This document shows, one piece after another, positions 18,809 to 32,268 of a DNA stretch of 64,000 bases. The DNA lies in NCBI GenBank assembly GCA_030015575.1, contig CM057342.1, positions 621,641,348 through 621,705,347 of the forward strand, read 5' to 3'. The DNA is from Agapanthus africanus. Its lineage: Eukaryota > Streptophyta > Magnoliopsida > Asparagales > Amaryllidaceae. Below the pieces are notes generated by a model. It worked only from the letters and a program-made list of their open reading frames with translations, was not told the origin of the DNA and did not search any database. Position 1 is the stretch's first letter; each line of letters starts with the position of its first letter. Made by a program: the position numbers and the translations under genes.

Positions 18809-21721
18809 TCACAAGTGGGGGTCAAAAATCATTGGTCGATGCCAAGCTTTGCAAAGACCGAAGGTTAACACCAACCATTCAAAAATTTTATCAATGCAGT
18901 GCTCGGGTTGGTGGAAGAAAAAGTGGGGAAAAGGTAAGTGGTGGAATAGAATGTGTGTGCGTCTCATTTTGGAGAGACGATGCAGTGTATGTGATGGATT
19001 ACTCGCATTCTTCTTACATTTCAGAAGAAGGGGTGGAGGTTCAATTTCAGTGAGTAGAACCTGATTCATCTCAACACCCGTGTTATTTAGAAATGTGAGT
19101 TCATCAGCGAAGATCTCCTCAAAAGTTTCATCTATACCCCGAAGAATAATGTCATCACAAGGTGCGGGGTGATCTTCAGACTCTAAGAACAGTTCATAAT
19201 CAGTGTTAATTGCAGACCCGGACATCTCGGTGGAAGAGTCCGTATGTGTATGATACATAGTTGGGTCAAACAATAACGTATGAAAAGAGTCTAGATCGGT
19301 ATCAGGAGGATTATCTAATTCGCTGCTGTCGATATCCATTAAGTCGACAGAACAGACCTGAACAGTAGGTTCGGAGGGTACACTTCCTAACTTGTAAATG
19401 TTCATCTCAATTGTCCTGTTTCCAAAGGATAGGGTCATGGAACCGTTACGACAATTGATGATAGCATTGGAAGTGGCCAAAAAGGGGCGACCTAAAATCA
19501 CCGGAGATTGATTCCGTGAGTTCGCTACAGGTTGTGTATCAATTACAATAAAATCTACAGGGAAGATAAATTCCCCGATTTTTATTAACACATCCTCTAG
19601 TTCACCCCTAGGTCTGGTGATTGATCGGTCAGCCATCTGGAGAGTGCATGGAGATGGTTTCAACTCTCCGATTCCTAACTGCTCATAAACTGAGAAAGGA
19701 AGCAGGTTAACACTTGCCCCAAGATCTAGTAGAGCACGGTTAATGTGTTTCTCCCCAATAGAGATGGAAATCGTAGGATAGCCAGGATCCTTACGTTTCC
19801 TCGGTAATTGCTGGGGGAAAGCTGTGTCTACTGTCTTAGCCATGAATATCTTCTTGGGCATTTGTTTCTTCCTCTTTCTAGTGAAAAAATCTTTAAGAAC
19901 TTTAGCCTATGCAGGGACTTGTTGAATTGCATCTAGAAGAGGGATATTGATGTTAACCTGTTTAAACATCTCAGTGATCTTCTCCATCTGTGGACTTGGT
20001 GTGTTAGCCCTTAACCGATTAGGATAAGGTGCTTTAGCAATAAGCGCTGGGTCCATCATAGGAGAAGAAAGTGTGTGTGGAACCGATCCCAGTATAGAAG
20101 TGGGGATCGTCCGTGGAGGGGTAAAAGAGGTGGGCTGTGGTGGCGAGCCTTTTGGGAAATGGAGAATAGGCTCGGAAGAGGGTGGTGGAGTAGAAGAAGT
20201 AGGGTCAGAAGTGTGTGTGTGTGGAAAGGTCTCAGCCGGGGTGTTGATATGATTTTCAGTATCATCAACTTCTTCCCCAACATGATTGTCAAGCACTCTT
20301 CCAGATCTCAACGTGGTGATTGCATTCACATGATGTGAATAACCAGGATTGGGTAAGGGTTGAGCTGGAAGTTTCCCTTTCTCTCTTGCACTTAGTTCGG
20401 CTTTTAATTGTGCAATTTCTTCTTCCATCGATTTAATACTCTCGTTTTGGGACGCAGAGTTTTTCTTCATGTCATCGACGGAAGATTTCATTTCAGCCGA
20501 AACTTGCATGATATTTGTCAAGATCAAATTCATGTATTGCACAAAAGAAGAGGATTCATCAGTCCCGGTCAACTGTAAAGGACTAGACAGTGCAGGTGTG
20601 TTGACCGTATTTTGAAAATTATGTGCTTGAAAGGGGTGCTGACTTAATTGAAGTTGTGGCTGCTGTTGTGGTGGAGGGACCCTTTGGAAATTGTTTTGGT
20701 TTGGAACCGTGTTTTGTGATTGTGATTGGTTCCAAGAAAAATTAGGGTGATTCTTCCAACCCTGATTATATGTGGAAGAAAAAGGATCGTTTCTAGGTCG
20801 TTGAAATGCGGCATTGGTATGCTCACGACCTTGAAACGGACATTCTTCCGTCAAGTGAGACGGATCAGAACAACAGCTACATACAGTTTTGGAAAGTGAC
20901 ATTTGGTTAAGGGAGGCAGCTAAAAATTTGTTTTCCATAGTCTCGAGTTTCTTTTGTATAGCTGAAATGTCAGCTCTAACTCCTATGGAAACATCCGATT
21001 GGTTATTGCCACTCCTAAATGATGGACTTTCCCACTGTAAAGACTTTTCAGCGAACTCTTCTAAGTATCGCCAAGCTTCCCCATCATCCTTAGACATGAA
21101 GGTACCTTGACACATGTTTTCAAGGCTCTGTTTAGTGTTAGGGTTACTGCCCTCATATATGATTCGGCAAAGCTCCCATCTCGGGATGCCGTGATGAGGA
21201 CATTGAACCAATAGATCCTTGAAACGTTCAAAGCATTTAGAAAATGGTTCAGCGGGGAGCTGGGCAAATTGATTCAGTTCGCTACGGATTCGAGCTGTCT
21301 TTTGGATTGGGTAAAATTTCTTAAGGAATGCCGCGACGAATTCTCCCCAATTCGTAATAGAATGTGCGGTAGTGTTGTATAGCCACTTCTCGGCTATATC
21401 GCACAAGGTAAATGGGAGAAGTCGTAGACGCATAGCATCCACTGAAAGTTGTGACGTACCCATCATTGCGCATACGTTTTCAAATTTGGTAATGAAAACG
21501 TAAGCGTCCTCAGTCTCGAGTCCGTGGTATTTGGGTAAAAGATTGATATACTGGGGCTTAATCTCAAAGTTATCCCCATTGGCTGGTGGTGTGGATAAGC
21601 AGGTCGAAAGAGGACCTCTAAGTGGATAGCATCTTTCCTGGAGAGAAATGTGGGGTGGATTCTGCGCACCAACGGACGGCGGCAGATTAGGGTTAAAGAA
21701 GTTCGATTGATTCAGATCCAT
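18809..21721 (-). pseudogene. gag and Athila-type protease of element B
   Basis: The gag starts near 21721. It has a capsid-type Retrotrans_gag region (about residues 70-200, with LRLLPFTLCDIAEKWLYN and FLKKFYP) and a CCHC zinc knuckle (C281, C284, H289, C294). A Gln/Pro-rich linker and a coiled-coil segment (SIKSMEEEIAQLKAELSAR) follow. The protease downstream has the Athila loop DLGASVNLLP and ILGRPFLAT, and the product ends with the shared tail DKIFEWLVLTFGLCKA. Gag would form the virus-like particle and bind RNA through the knuckle. No polymerase domain follows. About one break; otherwise open over nearly its whole length, as expected for a recent insertion. Confidence 0.88.
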
Positions 21722-22803
21722 CGGAGTGGGTGTGGTAGTGGGTAAAGAAAAGGTAAATGGAGAAATATCGACTTCGGAGTCGATAAAGGGTACGCGGACT
21801 AAACGGGCACTAGAATCCCGTGTCCAGCCTATCTTGCACTAAAAAGGGTTAGTACAAGTGGCAGCGTTGACTTATAATTAGGGGTAATGAATGAATGCGG
21901 TGCTTGCTTTGAAAAAGGGACGGATTTTGAAAAAATGATGCGACAAAACAAATGCAGCACACAACCCTAGAATCTAATGGTCACCTAGGTCCGGCTCTAG
22001 ACCGCTCCTAACTGCCAAAAGACAAGCCGCAGGATAGAATCCTCTACTGCCTCTTTGTCCCCTTGTGGCCGGATAAGTGCCAGGTAAGTGGGAAGGAACC
22101 ACCACTACAGTGGACCTAATTAATAACCACTAGCCTTAGACACACTCGCCTTAGGCACCACAAGAAAACGCGGATAAGCAATGAATTACCCACGGCCTTC
22201 TCTTGTCCTATTGAGCGCGACAGTCCTTAGAGTCATCTCTAGATTTCTTTTAATTAATGAGGGTAAATGCGGATGCAAGTTTTGCGATTTTCGGGGCCTA
22301 GGAAGGGTAATGAAATCCCCACCTAATTTGGATTTGGTCGTGCCCCTTAAATTTCCGTATTAATATGCAACAACCACAAGAATCAAAAACACGCACAAAT
22401 TTATTTTGCTTTTGCGGCGCTGCGATTTATTTGCAAAGAAACCTGCAGCAAAGGGTTAATTGGAGCTAAAAGAGGAGAGGGGAGAGAGACAGAAATCACC
22501 TGCACTGAAAATTATGCAGTGAACCCCCAATGAGGCCGCGGATCAGCCGCATATACTGGGTTAAGGCCGCGGAAAAGCGCTTCAACTGTGGGAACACTGT
22601 ACCAAACTTCTTCAGGGAGTCTCTGTTGGCTCCCTAAGCTCTGAGGTATATTCCAAAAATTTTTATCACAGCCCAGAATGCTCCAGATCTCCTTGCAATC
22701 AATTCACAACACATGTATAAGAGTTTGTACGAATTTTGATTTCAAGAAGTAAAATGTAATAATTCTTTCACTTCAAACTAAAAATGTAAATGAATTAGCG
22801 CGA
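21722..22803 (-). other. 5' leader of element B
   Basis: Noncoding region between primer-binding site and gag. The part from about 21960 to 22370 aligns well with the C leader (38190-38600), more clearly than most of the two LTRs do. GC-rich CCGCGG palindromes recur at about 22535-22580. It may hold packaging or dimerisation signals. Confidence 0.6.
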
Positions 22804-22821
22804 TCCCCGGCAACGGCGCCA
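22804..22821 (-). other. tRNA-Asp primer-binding site of element B
   Basis: In element sense TGGCGCCGTTGCCGGGGA, three bases after the 5' LTR; complementary to the 3' end of tRNA-Asp. Confidence 0.9.
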
Positions 22822-22824
22822 TTT

Positions 22825-24641
22825 TGATTGATCGTTTTTCCCGTTGTGTAGTATATAGAGAAATTTGTAAAGAACTTCACAACCAAAAACTATTTTGACC
22901 GCAATCAAACTACGGTGTCGGATGTAGTTAATGAATGAGTGCGGATCGTCTACAGGGATTGCACAATTCAATTGTATTTTGATACGTTTGAAATGAAATA
23001 TTAAGCAACAATAAAAGAAAACATGATTCAAGAATGATTTGTATTCGAGTGTCACTATTCTTTATGCAAGAATCAAGAAACTATAAACAATCAAGAATCG
23101 GTTGTTTTGATAATATTTCCAATCAACAATCAAGAATCTAAATGAGGCTCGTAGGAATCGATCGGGTCTATAGACGTGATGTAATCTAAAGATATCGTGT
23201 TCTTGTCCTTCGAAGGATTGATACTAGATCGATGATCATCGACAAGAGTTAGGGTTTTCTCGTGAAACTAGGGTTTCATCTTATCCCTTGTTCTATTGTC
23301 GATATCATTCACATTCTAGCCTCTAGCAATTTCAAGAAACGATCCTAACTCACCCATTTTGAATGATGTCAATCAAGAAAGCATCGAAACAAAATGGGTT
23401 GTCGGTTCTTGAACTTGCTAGGGTTTACAAACCATCGTAGGAATCAAGAATCGATTAAAGCTTTGTTACATCATCATTCTACAACCGTCTCGACTCCTTT
23501 ACGAGCGGAGTTTTATTCACACATCACCACAAAGATAATATTCAAGAATTGTAAAGATAACATGATGCGGAATTTAAAGAAAACAAGATAAAAGAATATC
23601 ACCTTTTATTTAATCAACAATTTCAATACATTCTTTCAAGAATCTACAAGAAGAAGAAATCGATCGTTGACTCGGCTTCGCTCGTCTCCGTGGATCGTGG
23701 ATCTACTTTGATCTCTTGCCCGATTGAAGATCGGCTCGGCTCATAAAAGGGTTGAAGGCATCTTGCTTGGCTTGCACTCAAGATCTTGAATTGTGGTTGG
23801 ATTTAGGGTTAGGGTTTCCTACAAGCCCTGTCACTAGACTTGAGGAAGAGGGGATGAAGAAAGAGATTGATTTTTCTAAACTTTCCCAAGGTTGAATCCT
23901 TTCTCACAATGAGCCTAGGGTCTTATTTATAGAACTCCCAAACCCTAGGTTTATGTTTGAATTAGAACTTTCCCTCCCAAAGTTTGTTGAAGAGTTTCTA
24001 GAAGGAGTTTGTTAGGAGTTAGCTTAGGGTTTAAGCTAGGGTTTAGGGAAAGTTCTAGAAGTATTAGGCTAGTTTAGGTGTTTGCTGATCTGGTGGAAGT
24101 ATCTGGAATATTCTGGAAACTGGGATGTCTTTCTGAGCAGTGGGCCCTGGCAGAAGCATACTGGGCTAAAAATTAGCTGATGACGTCACCTCTTAGCCGC
24201 TGATCAGCCGCAATTACCATGTAAATGCCGCGCTTCCGCGGCTTGTTAGTGGGCTTGGGCCTTGGGCTTTCTGCTGAAGCTTTTCACTGGAGTTTGGGTC
24301 TTTCTCTGATGTTTTGATTTGTATAATCCCTTCTGTGTTGATACCAGATTTGAGTTAAGTGAGTTTACGAGCAATTGTAATGGTCGAGCAATGTAATGAT
24401 CGAGCAAGCTTCTCTTTTCCTGCACAGACTTCGAAACACGGGTTGCAAGATATAGAAAATATGCCATGTGATGAAATGCAGTCAATTTCCCTAGAAATGC
24501 CGGTTTTAAGGTCGAATACATGTAATCTGATATTTTGCGACCGATTTGCTAATATGTGAATTATGAATACCGTACACTTCTATATGGATGCAAATGATGA
24601 GGAAATTGCCGACTAAAATATGCAATATTTTCGACTGATCA
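22825..24641 (-). repeat. 5' LTR of element B
   Basis: 1817 bp, about 8 mismatches and no length change against 15528-17344. TATA box at 23924-23931; TGACGTCA at 24181-24188. Flanked by the target-site copy ATACC at 24642-24646. Confidence 0.92.
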
Positions 24642-24646
24642 ATACC

Positions 24647-25165
24647 CTTTTTTAAAGAAGACTCTGGGGTCTTGAGAATTGTTAGTTCTCCTCTCAAGGT
24701 TTACCCTATCACTGATCTTTGAGGATCCTTATAATTCAATTCCATTTTCTTCGTTTCCTCACCATGGGGGTTTCTGGGATTTAATCCCCTTAATAAAGGA
24801 ATTTAATTCCATATTACAGAGCTTAGCTCTGAAAGACTCGGAGACTTTTGGGAATTTTATTCTCTGGAGTTCTTGAGCATTTTTCCTTTTTAGGGATTTA
24901 ATACCCTTGACACAGATTTGAATCTGTTGTACATTTTAACAGAACTCATTTTTCGAAGATGTTAAGAGTTGTTTAAACTCCACTGTTTATTTAATAAGAT
25001 TCCTTTTGGATTCTCACAATGATTATCTTGCCTCATCATTGGTGAGCCGCCATTTGGATTTCGTGGGGCCTACTGGCTTTGTAGTCAGTGGTCTCATGAA
25101 ACAAACTCTCTCTCACACACACACACACACATATATATATTATTAATGGGTCCCCCTTTCTTTTT
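24647..25165 (+). other. Rest of the palindrome chain and likely PMD 5' untranslated region
   Basis: Continues 13880-15527 across element B: GGGATTTAATCCCC, GGAATTTAATTCC, AGAGCTTAGCTCT and similar up to about 25020. A microsatellite of (TC)n(AC)n(AT)n lies at 25105-25143. A pyrimidine tract ending in AG (about 25157-25170) could be a splice acceptor just before the PMD start. Confidence 0.5.
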
Positions 25166-25586
25166 TTAGGTATGATGGCATCCCTTCCCTACTCCCCTTA
25201 CATACGCTAGGAGGACGCTTTCCCACAATCACCGTCAGACGAGGAAGTTTCGGCGATGATTAGGACACATGATAAGGATACTAAGAGCCTTCTCTTATGG
25301 GGAGTTTGGTACAGCCACATTATCAGGGGTCGACGTAGTTTCACATGCGAAGTACAGACATAACCCATCCATTCAATGTCATTCATGGAGCGTCCGCGTA
25401 CTGCTTATGCGGTGGAGGCGGCTAATTGGACCCCTACGGGCCGACTTGAGCCATCAACAACAGGGATCCTCAATCAACCCATGCTGGCTATTGATATCTT
25501 AGGACGCCGAATATGTCAGGGTGAAGCTCGACCTTGGGGGAAGATCTATAAAGTAGGTGTTACCCCACATCATCTAGTGGGCCATC
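25166..25586 (+). pseudogene. PMD (plant mobile domain) gene, left part
   Basis: Coding-like from an ATG at about 25174. The last part, with WGKIYKVGVTPHHLVGH, matches the region just before the core of plant mobile domain proteins (aminotransferase-like PMD, PF10536). It is cut at 25586 by insertion of Copia-1; the rest of the gene resumes at 44052. It runs antisense to the Tat pol at 53-54.7 kb. Broken also by a few smaller interruptions. Function of PMD proteins of this type is unknown; host PMD relatives (MAIN/MAIL) act in genome stability and silencing. Confidence 0.55.
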
Positions 25587-27789
25587 TGTAGGGTTCCTAT
25601 GAACGACAGCAAGGTTTTGGGAGGCATCGTCCATGCCATTTTCAAAATTTTTCCGTTTTAAAGAACCCTAAACTAGAATCGATAACTAGAGAATCATACG
25701 AAACAACATCTAAACTACTTTACATCTAAGTGATAACGGAATACAACCTTTGTAGACAGATCCTTCACTTCAATTGCTCCTTGTAGTCGTCCCTTCACTG
25801 CGATCATGGAACTCCCAAACTCTTGCATGGCTTCTCAAGGCGAAAGAAACGATCTTGCTTGAAGTCTTCGAGGCCGAAGATGATCTACGTTGAGGAGACA
25901 CTAACTCAAGCTACTACTACATTAATGAGAGATTAGTGAAGCTAATACCCTATACTAAAGTGCTAATCTAGTAGAGGATGATGATATAGGAAGTGGGCTC
26001 ACTTTAGTTTTATTTTTCTCACAATATTTTCTTTCTTTTCCAAAAGCTAGCAAGCTTTTCTCTCAAGGATGAAGAAGATGATCAAGAGATGAGAATGAAC
26101 TAATGGAGGTGAGAGAATCAACCATGGGTGAGTTTGAATCATATAGCTAACTCATGTAGAGACATAACCATGGCTAAATTATAATGGTTAGGTTAATAAA
26201 TATCTTTAGTAAAACAAAATTAGTAGACCAAGTCAATGCATCTCAAAGCTTCTACAAGTTTCATGCATTTGACCATTTATCCACTAATTTAGATTTACTT
26301 TAAATATTTAAACTCTAAATTATAATTAGTTTGCTGTAAGTCTCATACACCCATGTAGTGTGTGTCATCAACCATAACACAAAAAGAATGCAATTAATAT
26401 ATATCACATATATAATAAGCGTGCACATGTGAGAATAAATAAATGCTTAAGGAGCTAATATTAGTTAATGTAAACTAGTATATCAAATATACAATAATAC
26501 ACTAAATTATCAAATCAACACTTGATTTAATAATCCAGCTATATCACATATAACCGACTAATATTATATGGACCAACTTATCAAATCAACAATTGATTCG
26601 ATAACCCGGCTATATCACATATAACCGACCGATACAAATAATCGCAAGAATAAAATACAGTATCATATACTCGTATTAATCTCGGTCCCGCACATATCAC
26701 ATATGTGCTCCTACTTTATTTTGCCTGAGCCAGTAAAACCTCTATGTAGGACTCTAAAGACTCGTCAATACACCGGCAGTAGGTGATGATCACATCAAGA
26801 ACCACAAGACATCAGCGGTACTAGCTGGACGTAACGGCTACCTGGGTATTGAGGGATCAGAAGATCAACAAGCAAGCCCGCTCTAGCTCCTGTAAAAGCT
26901 TGTCAGTAATACTACCGTACAGTCCGGTCTCCTCATCTAATATGTCGCATATATAGTCTAGGGGTGGTAAACGTCAGACCCCAATAATCGATAAGTCATG
27001 CCGATATGAGGCTCATAATGGATCGAGAAACTACTGATAACACATACCAGTAAATCTCTAAATCAGCCCTGGCCAGGGACTTCCCTGTTATGGCCAATTG
27101 AGCACAGCACAACATCAACCCCAATACCGGGAGAGACGAAATCCCTCCTATCGCTCATTGCCTCCATGTGACCCGGGTCTGTACCAAAAAAACAACCGTT
27201 TTGCACGTCCTCTTGAACGTGGTAAGGTGGAAATCAAAGCACAGTGGGAATCACAAAAGACTCTATGACGATCTCGGGTCTACAGACTAATCTGTACCAG
27301 TGTCACCAGAGAACTGCTATCTGACATCAGGTATAATACCATCTAGGAGTTCTCTGCGAGTCCGTTCAGTGTACCTAGTCTCTACTGAGCACCCGTATAC
27401 CATCTCTGATGTCAAACACCAATGGATATGGGATCATCCATCGCCCATCACATGGGTCGAGAAGCGTATACGCTAGTCTACTCTGGTATATCGATGCCCC
27501 GTCTTGATACACCCATGACTAGAAACATTAAAGGATGAACTTATGGACTACCATGGCCCTACTAGTATGATCTGCATCATAATCCTGGCAGTCAAGTACA
27601 CATCCTAAGGGCTTTACCAACATGTAACCATAAGACAGTAAGAGACAAGTATACATGTTAAGATAAAGAGCAACCAGATAGCATACTATCATGTCAAGCA
27701 AGAAAGTCCTCTCTATATATGTCCAAACATCCACTATAATATACATCATATGTACAATAATGGCCTCTAGGGCATACATACAACTAACA
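25587..27789 (-). repeat. 3' LTR of Copia-1 (2203 bp)
   Basis: In element sense TGTTAGTTGTATGCCC to CCCTACA. 142 bp shorter than the 5' LTR because it lacks the duplication at 42007-42290. A polypurine tract AATTGGGAGAT (27790-27800) precedes it. Confidence 0.9.
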
Positions 27790-27803
27790 ATCTCCCAATT
27801 GCA

Positions 27804-30800
27804 CTAGGGCCAGCTGTTGTAGTATCGCATACCCAGCATCCCGAACAGTATCTGGGGAATGGCCTTCGTGAGTTGATCCGCAGTGTTGTTCTTCCTGTCA
27901 ACTCTCCTCACCTCGATCTCCCGGCGATCAACTATCTCCCGGATCAGGTGATACTGCCTCAGAATATACCTGGATTGCTGACGGGACCTGGGTTCTTTTG
28001 CCAAAGCCACCGCTCCATTGTTATCACAATATAAAGGTATTGGATACTCAATGGATGGAACCACTCTAAGTTCAGTTATGAACTTCTTCATCCAGACAGC
28101 CTCTTTGGCAGCATCGTTGGGAGCGATGTATTCAGCCTCCATCATCGAGTTTGCCACGGTTTCCTGCTTGGAACTCTTCCAGCATACCGCCCCTCCATTG
28201 AGGGTAAAGACAAATCCCGAGTGCAAATTTGAGTCGTCCTTATCACTCTGGAAGCTCGAATCGGTAAAGAACTCCACTTGGAGTTCTCCATTACCATGCA
28301 CCAAGAGCATCTCTTTAGTCCTTCTCAAGTACTTGAGAATGCTCTTCACAGCTGTCCAGTGACTCTCTCCAGGATCTGCTTGATAGCTACTCACTACACT
28401 TAGTAAGTGTGCTACATCAGGTCTAGTACATAGCATCGCGTACATGATAGAGCCTATTGCCGAAGCATAGGGTATCCCTTGCATGCGAGCTCTCTCCAAA
28501 TCAGTCTTGGGAGACATCTCTTTCGAGAGAGTGAGTCCTGAGATCGTGTGTAAAAACCCACGCTTGGATTCTTCCATATTAAACCTCTTTAGTATGGTGT
28601 CAATGTACCTGGATTAGGACAATCCCAGTATCCGTTTAGATCTATCTCTATAGATCTTAATCCCCAAGATGTAGGAGGCATCCCCTAGATCATTCATTGA
28701 GAATCTTTGTGATAAGAAGAGCTTGACCGATTATAGCATAGGAATGTCATTTCCTATCAAGAGTATGTCATCCACGTACAATACGAGGAAGACCACCTTA
28801 CTCTCTGCCAACTCCGCGATACTTGCTTTAACCCGTAGATGGATTTAAGCAGCTTGCATACCTTTCCGCTGCTCCTACTGTCTACGAAGCCCTCTGGCTG
28901 AGTCATCTACACGCACTCTTCCAAATTACCATTCAGAAAGGCGGTCTTAATATCTATTTGCCATATTTCGTAGTCATGGTATGCAGCAATGGCAAGTAGG
29001 ATCCGGATGGACATAAGCATAGCCACTGGAGAAAAGGTTTCATCATAATCCACACCTGGTCTTTGACGAAAACTCTTTGTAACAAGTCTAGCTTTGAAAG
29101 TCTCAACTTTTCTATCTACACCAAGTTTCTTCTTAAAGATCCATTTGCTCCCAATGGGTTTTATCCCTTCAGGAGCAACTTCCAAAGTCCATACTTTGTT
29201 GGTGTACATGGATTCCATCTCAGATCGCATTGCATCCAGCCACTTCACAGAGTCCCTACTCGTAATGGCCTGCTCAAAGCTAGTTGGGTCATCATCCTCC
29301 ATGATGCAATCCTCGCTTCCACCATCAATGAGAAAACCGTAGTATCTCTCAGGTGGATGAGGAACCCTACTAGATCGGCGGAAAGGCTGAGGTTCGTTGG
29401 GAACTACTGAATCCTCTGGTTCCATCAAATCTTCAGTTGCAGTTTGTGCTGCTGGAGCTTCTTCCAGCTCTACTTCTTTGCCACTAATTTCTTTTACAAG
29501 AAATTCCTTTTCCAAAAAGGTGGCGTATTGAGAAAAAAACACTTTTTGTTCCTCAGCATGGTAGAAAATATATCCTTGTGAATTCTTTGGATATCGCACA
29601 AACTTGCAGAGAACTGATCATGCCTCGAGTTTGTCCGGATTTTGCCTCTTGACATAGGCTGGACAACCCCATATCTTAACTCGTTTAAAATATGGTCTCT
29701 TCCCACTCTATATCTCATATGGTGTGGTAGGTAAAGATTTAGATGGAACTTGATTCAATAGGTATGCTGCTGTCTCAAGCGCATAACCCCAAAAGGAAAT
29801 AGGCAACTCAGCAGTGCTCTTCATAGAGCGCACCATATCTAATAGGGTGCAATTCCTCCGTTCCGATACACCGTTGTGCTATGGTGTATACGGAGGAGTA
29901 AGCTGAGAGAGAATCCCATTCTCTTTTAGATAGTCCAGGAACTCCGTGCTCAAGTATTCACCTCCTTAATCAGATCGTAGGATTTTAATACTTTTACCCG
30001 TTTGGTTCTCGACTTCGGATTTATATTCCTTGAATTTCTCAAAAGCTTCAGACTTGTGTTTCATCAGGAACACATGTCCGAATCTTGAGAGATCATCAGT
30101 GAATGTAATGAAGTACGAGGAACCATTCCTGGCATGTGTAGATATAGGACCACATACATCACTATGTATCAGTCCCAAGAGCTCACTAGCTCTTTCTCCG
30201 TGTCTTGTAAACGGAATTTTTGTCATCTTGCCTTTGAGACATGACTGGCAAGTGTCATAAGATGAAAATTCAAACGGATTCAAATATCCATCCTTATGCA
30301 ACTTAGCTAGTCGTGTCGCATTGATATGACCTAGTCTACAATGCCACAAGAAGGATTCGTTCATTTCTGAACTCTTCCTTTTGTGTGTATTTTGTATATT
30401 AAGAACTGGTTTGATCTAGAACGTATATGCCATTATTTAACGAGCCTGATCCAATCAACTTTTGATTCAGGAAGATGTTCATAACATTATCCTGTACTAC
30501 AAAATTATATCCTTCTTTACTTAGTAAAGAAACCGATATAAGATTGCATATCAGGGTCGGAATGTAATAGCATTCGTTCAGAATCAATGTATTACCATTT
30601 GGTAATACAAGGTGATATTCGCCAACTGCTTTGGCTGTAACATTTGCCCCATTCCCGACTCTCACGGAATGATCACCCATTCCCAGTTCTCTACCTTTCT
30701 TAAGCCCATGTAACATAATACATATGTGGAATCCTGATCCGGTATTTAATACCCAGGACATAGAGTGAACTGAGAAACAGTTCTCAATAACTAACACACC

Positions 30801-30983
30801 CGAAGAAAACGCATCAGCATGCTTATTCTTCGTTTGGGCGGCATGGGAATCTGGATATGTCCCTATTCCCTGTTCAGTCTTATAACAATTATAAGAAAAA
30901 ACGGAACCAATGTTCCTCAGCACAGTATAACATGCGGGTTCGGTCAATACATCCATATTATTATCTTGATTAAGACGTGACAT
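27804..30983 (-). pseudogene. Copia-1 pol region: protease, integrase, reverse transcriptase, RNase H
   Basis: Domains in element order. 30983-30399: short leader peptide, then a copia-type retropepsin (WVLNTGSGFHIC, with GNGANV and NLISVSLLS). 30364-29966: GAG-pre-integrase zinc region (WHCRLGH, CQSCLKGKM) and integrase core (HSDVCGPI, FTDD). 29599-28907: RVT_2 reverse transcriptase (VWTLEVAPEG, GSKWIFKKK, ETFSPVAML, IDIKTAFLNG). 28577-27804: RNase H (FTDSSFQSD, EAEYIA, LYCDNNGAV, ADQLTKAIPQ). This order, with integrase before reverse transcriptase, is diagnostic of Ty1/copia. Several interruptions make it non-functional. Confidence 0.9.
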
Positions 30984-32268
30984 GGTCGCTACCTAGAGAG
31001 AGAGAGAAGAAAACACTTTAGCGTATGCTCTTGTAAGATCAGATTGGTTATTATTTTATCTAATCAGGATGGCTCCCGCTATTTTTATCAAATCTTCCTT
31101 CAAACCCTAAAAAGAAAGACTAGCCGGGATTAATTACACCCTACAATTTCGCCAATTTTTCAGCCAAGCCAGTGTTGATACTTTGAGGGAAGTTCCTCGT
31201 GCTTTCGTACGGACCTAATTAAAATTAAACCTCATTTTCACAGGAGCATAACCCTGTAAACAGCTTTCTAGACACCTACTTGATCGGCTAATTGTAAAGT
31301 GCAAGACTCTCCCAGGAGTAACACTTACTCGCAGTGGGTATCGGGATCCAACTATCTCATAGAAGGTACGCAATCTCATTGCATATTTCAACACTTGAAA
31401 TTCCCGATAATATTTTGCCCCTAGCAACTTATGACCTTAATATAGTCAACAAATCATAAGCGCTAGCCAAGTTCAACCCGTCATTTCCTGATTGAGTTAA
31501 ACCCACCCGCATGATCCTTAACATAGTCAACAAAGTCCTACGACTACCCTAATCCGATCACATCTCATGCTTAAGTAGATAAGCAGTAATTAGCTACCGC
31601 ACAATACGCCTTAACATAGTCAACAAACGTAACACGAATACTAAGTAGTATTTATCTGAAATGACGGAGGGCTACGACAGGTTTTTATGAAAACCTTTTG
31701 CGTAATGCACTTGATATCGTTCTAGAATCGTGTGATTTTTGAAAAGGAGTGTTTTTGAGGTTTTTACTAGTTTCGCTAAAGAGGTCACTCCCGGTGAAGG
31801 GATCTCGGATCTTTTCTTATCGAATAAGGTCCAGGATATTTCACAAATACCACTATGCAAAGCAAAGACTATAAAAGCAATCAAAAACAAAACCGAGTGT
31901 TTGTAGCATCTGCTAGTTTCGCTAAAGAGGTCACTCCCGGTGAATAGATCTCGGCTCTTTCTTTATCGAATAAGGTGTTGGATATTCTACAAGGAATACC
32001 ACTATACAAAGTAAAAACTAGAGCTACCCTTTTTGAAAATTTGATTCTACAACATCTTTTAGTTTTCTTTTCTTTCATTAATCTCAATAATGAAGTCCCA
32101 TCATTTATGCTTTCTAAGCATCATAGAAGAAACGAAAATACAACGTACGCTTATGCCATCCGCATTCGCCACAGTGTCCCGTTATGCACCGTTAGGTTAC
32201 TTAACTAACGGCATACCGGGACGGGACTAGCGCGGGTGCAAAACATAAGCAACGTCTACTATATATCT
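30984..32268 (-). other. Copia-1 leader, part between element C and coding region
   Basis: Noncoding. It holds a direct duplication with a period of 146 bp (31767-31912 and 31913-32058; shared core CTAGTTTCGCTAAAGAGG) and the conserved Angela leader hairpin at 32189-32211 (CCGTTAG/CTAACGG, 9-base loop). Element C begins right after at 32269. Confidence 0.6.

Larger units (their letters stand above)
15528..24641 (-). mobile_element. Young Athila-lineage gag-protease element B (9114 bp)
   Basis: Complete structure on the minus strand: 5' LTR 22825-24641, tRNA-Asp primer-binding site 22804-22821, leader, gag-protease, 3' noncoding region, polypurine tract 17345-17360, 3' LTR 15528-17344. Both LTRs are 1817 bp and I count about 8 differences (about 0.4%). 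With 1.3e-8 substitutions per site per year, a rate often used for grasses, that is roughly 0.2 million years. The target-site duplication is ATACC (15523-15527 and 24642-24646). It looks whole in its cis parts, with about one break in the coding region, and lacks polymerase genes, so it belongs to the TR-GAG type. It inserted into the palindrome chain upstream of the PMD gene. Confidence 0.92.

Noticed and set aside
22795-23055. Minus-strand open frame repeated at 15474-15758
   Set aside because: It is the end of the element B LTR present twice; not a gene.
28018-28362. Plus-strand open frame of 114 codons
   Set aside because: Opposite strand of the Copia-1 RNase H.
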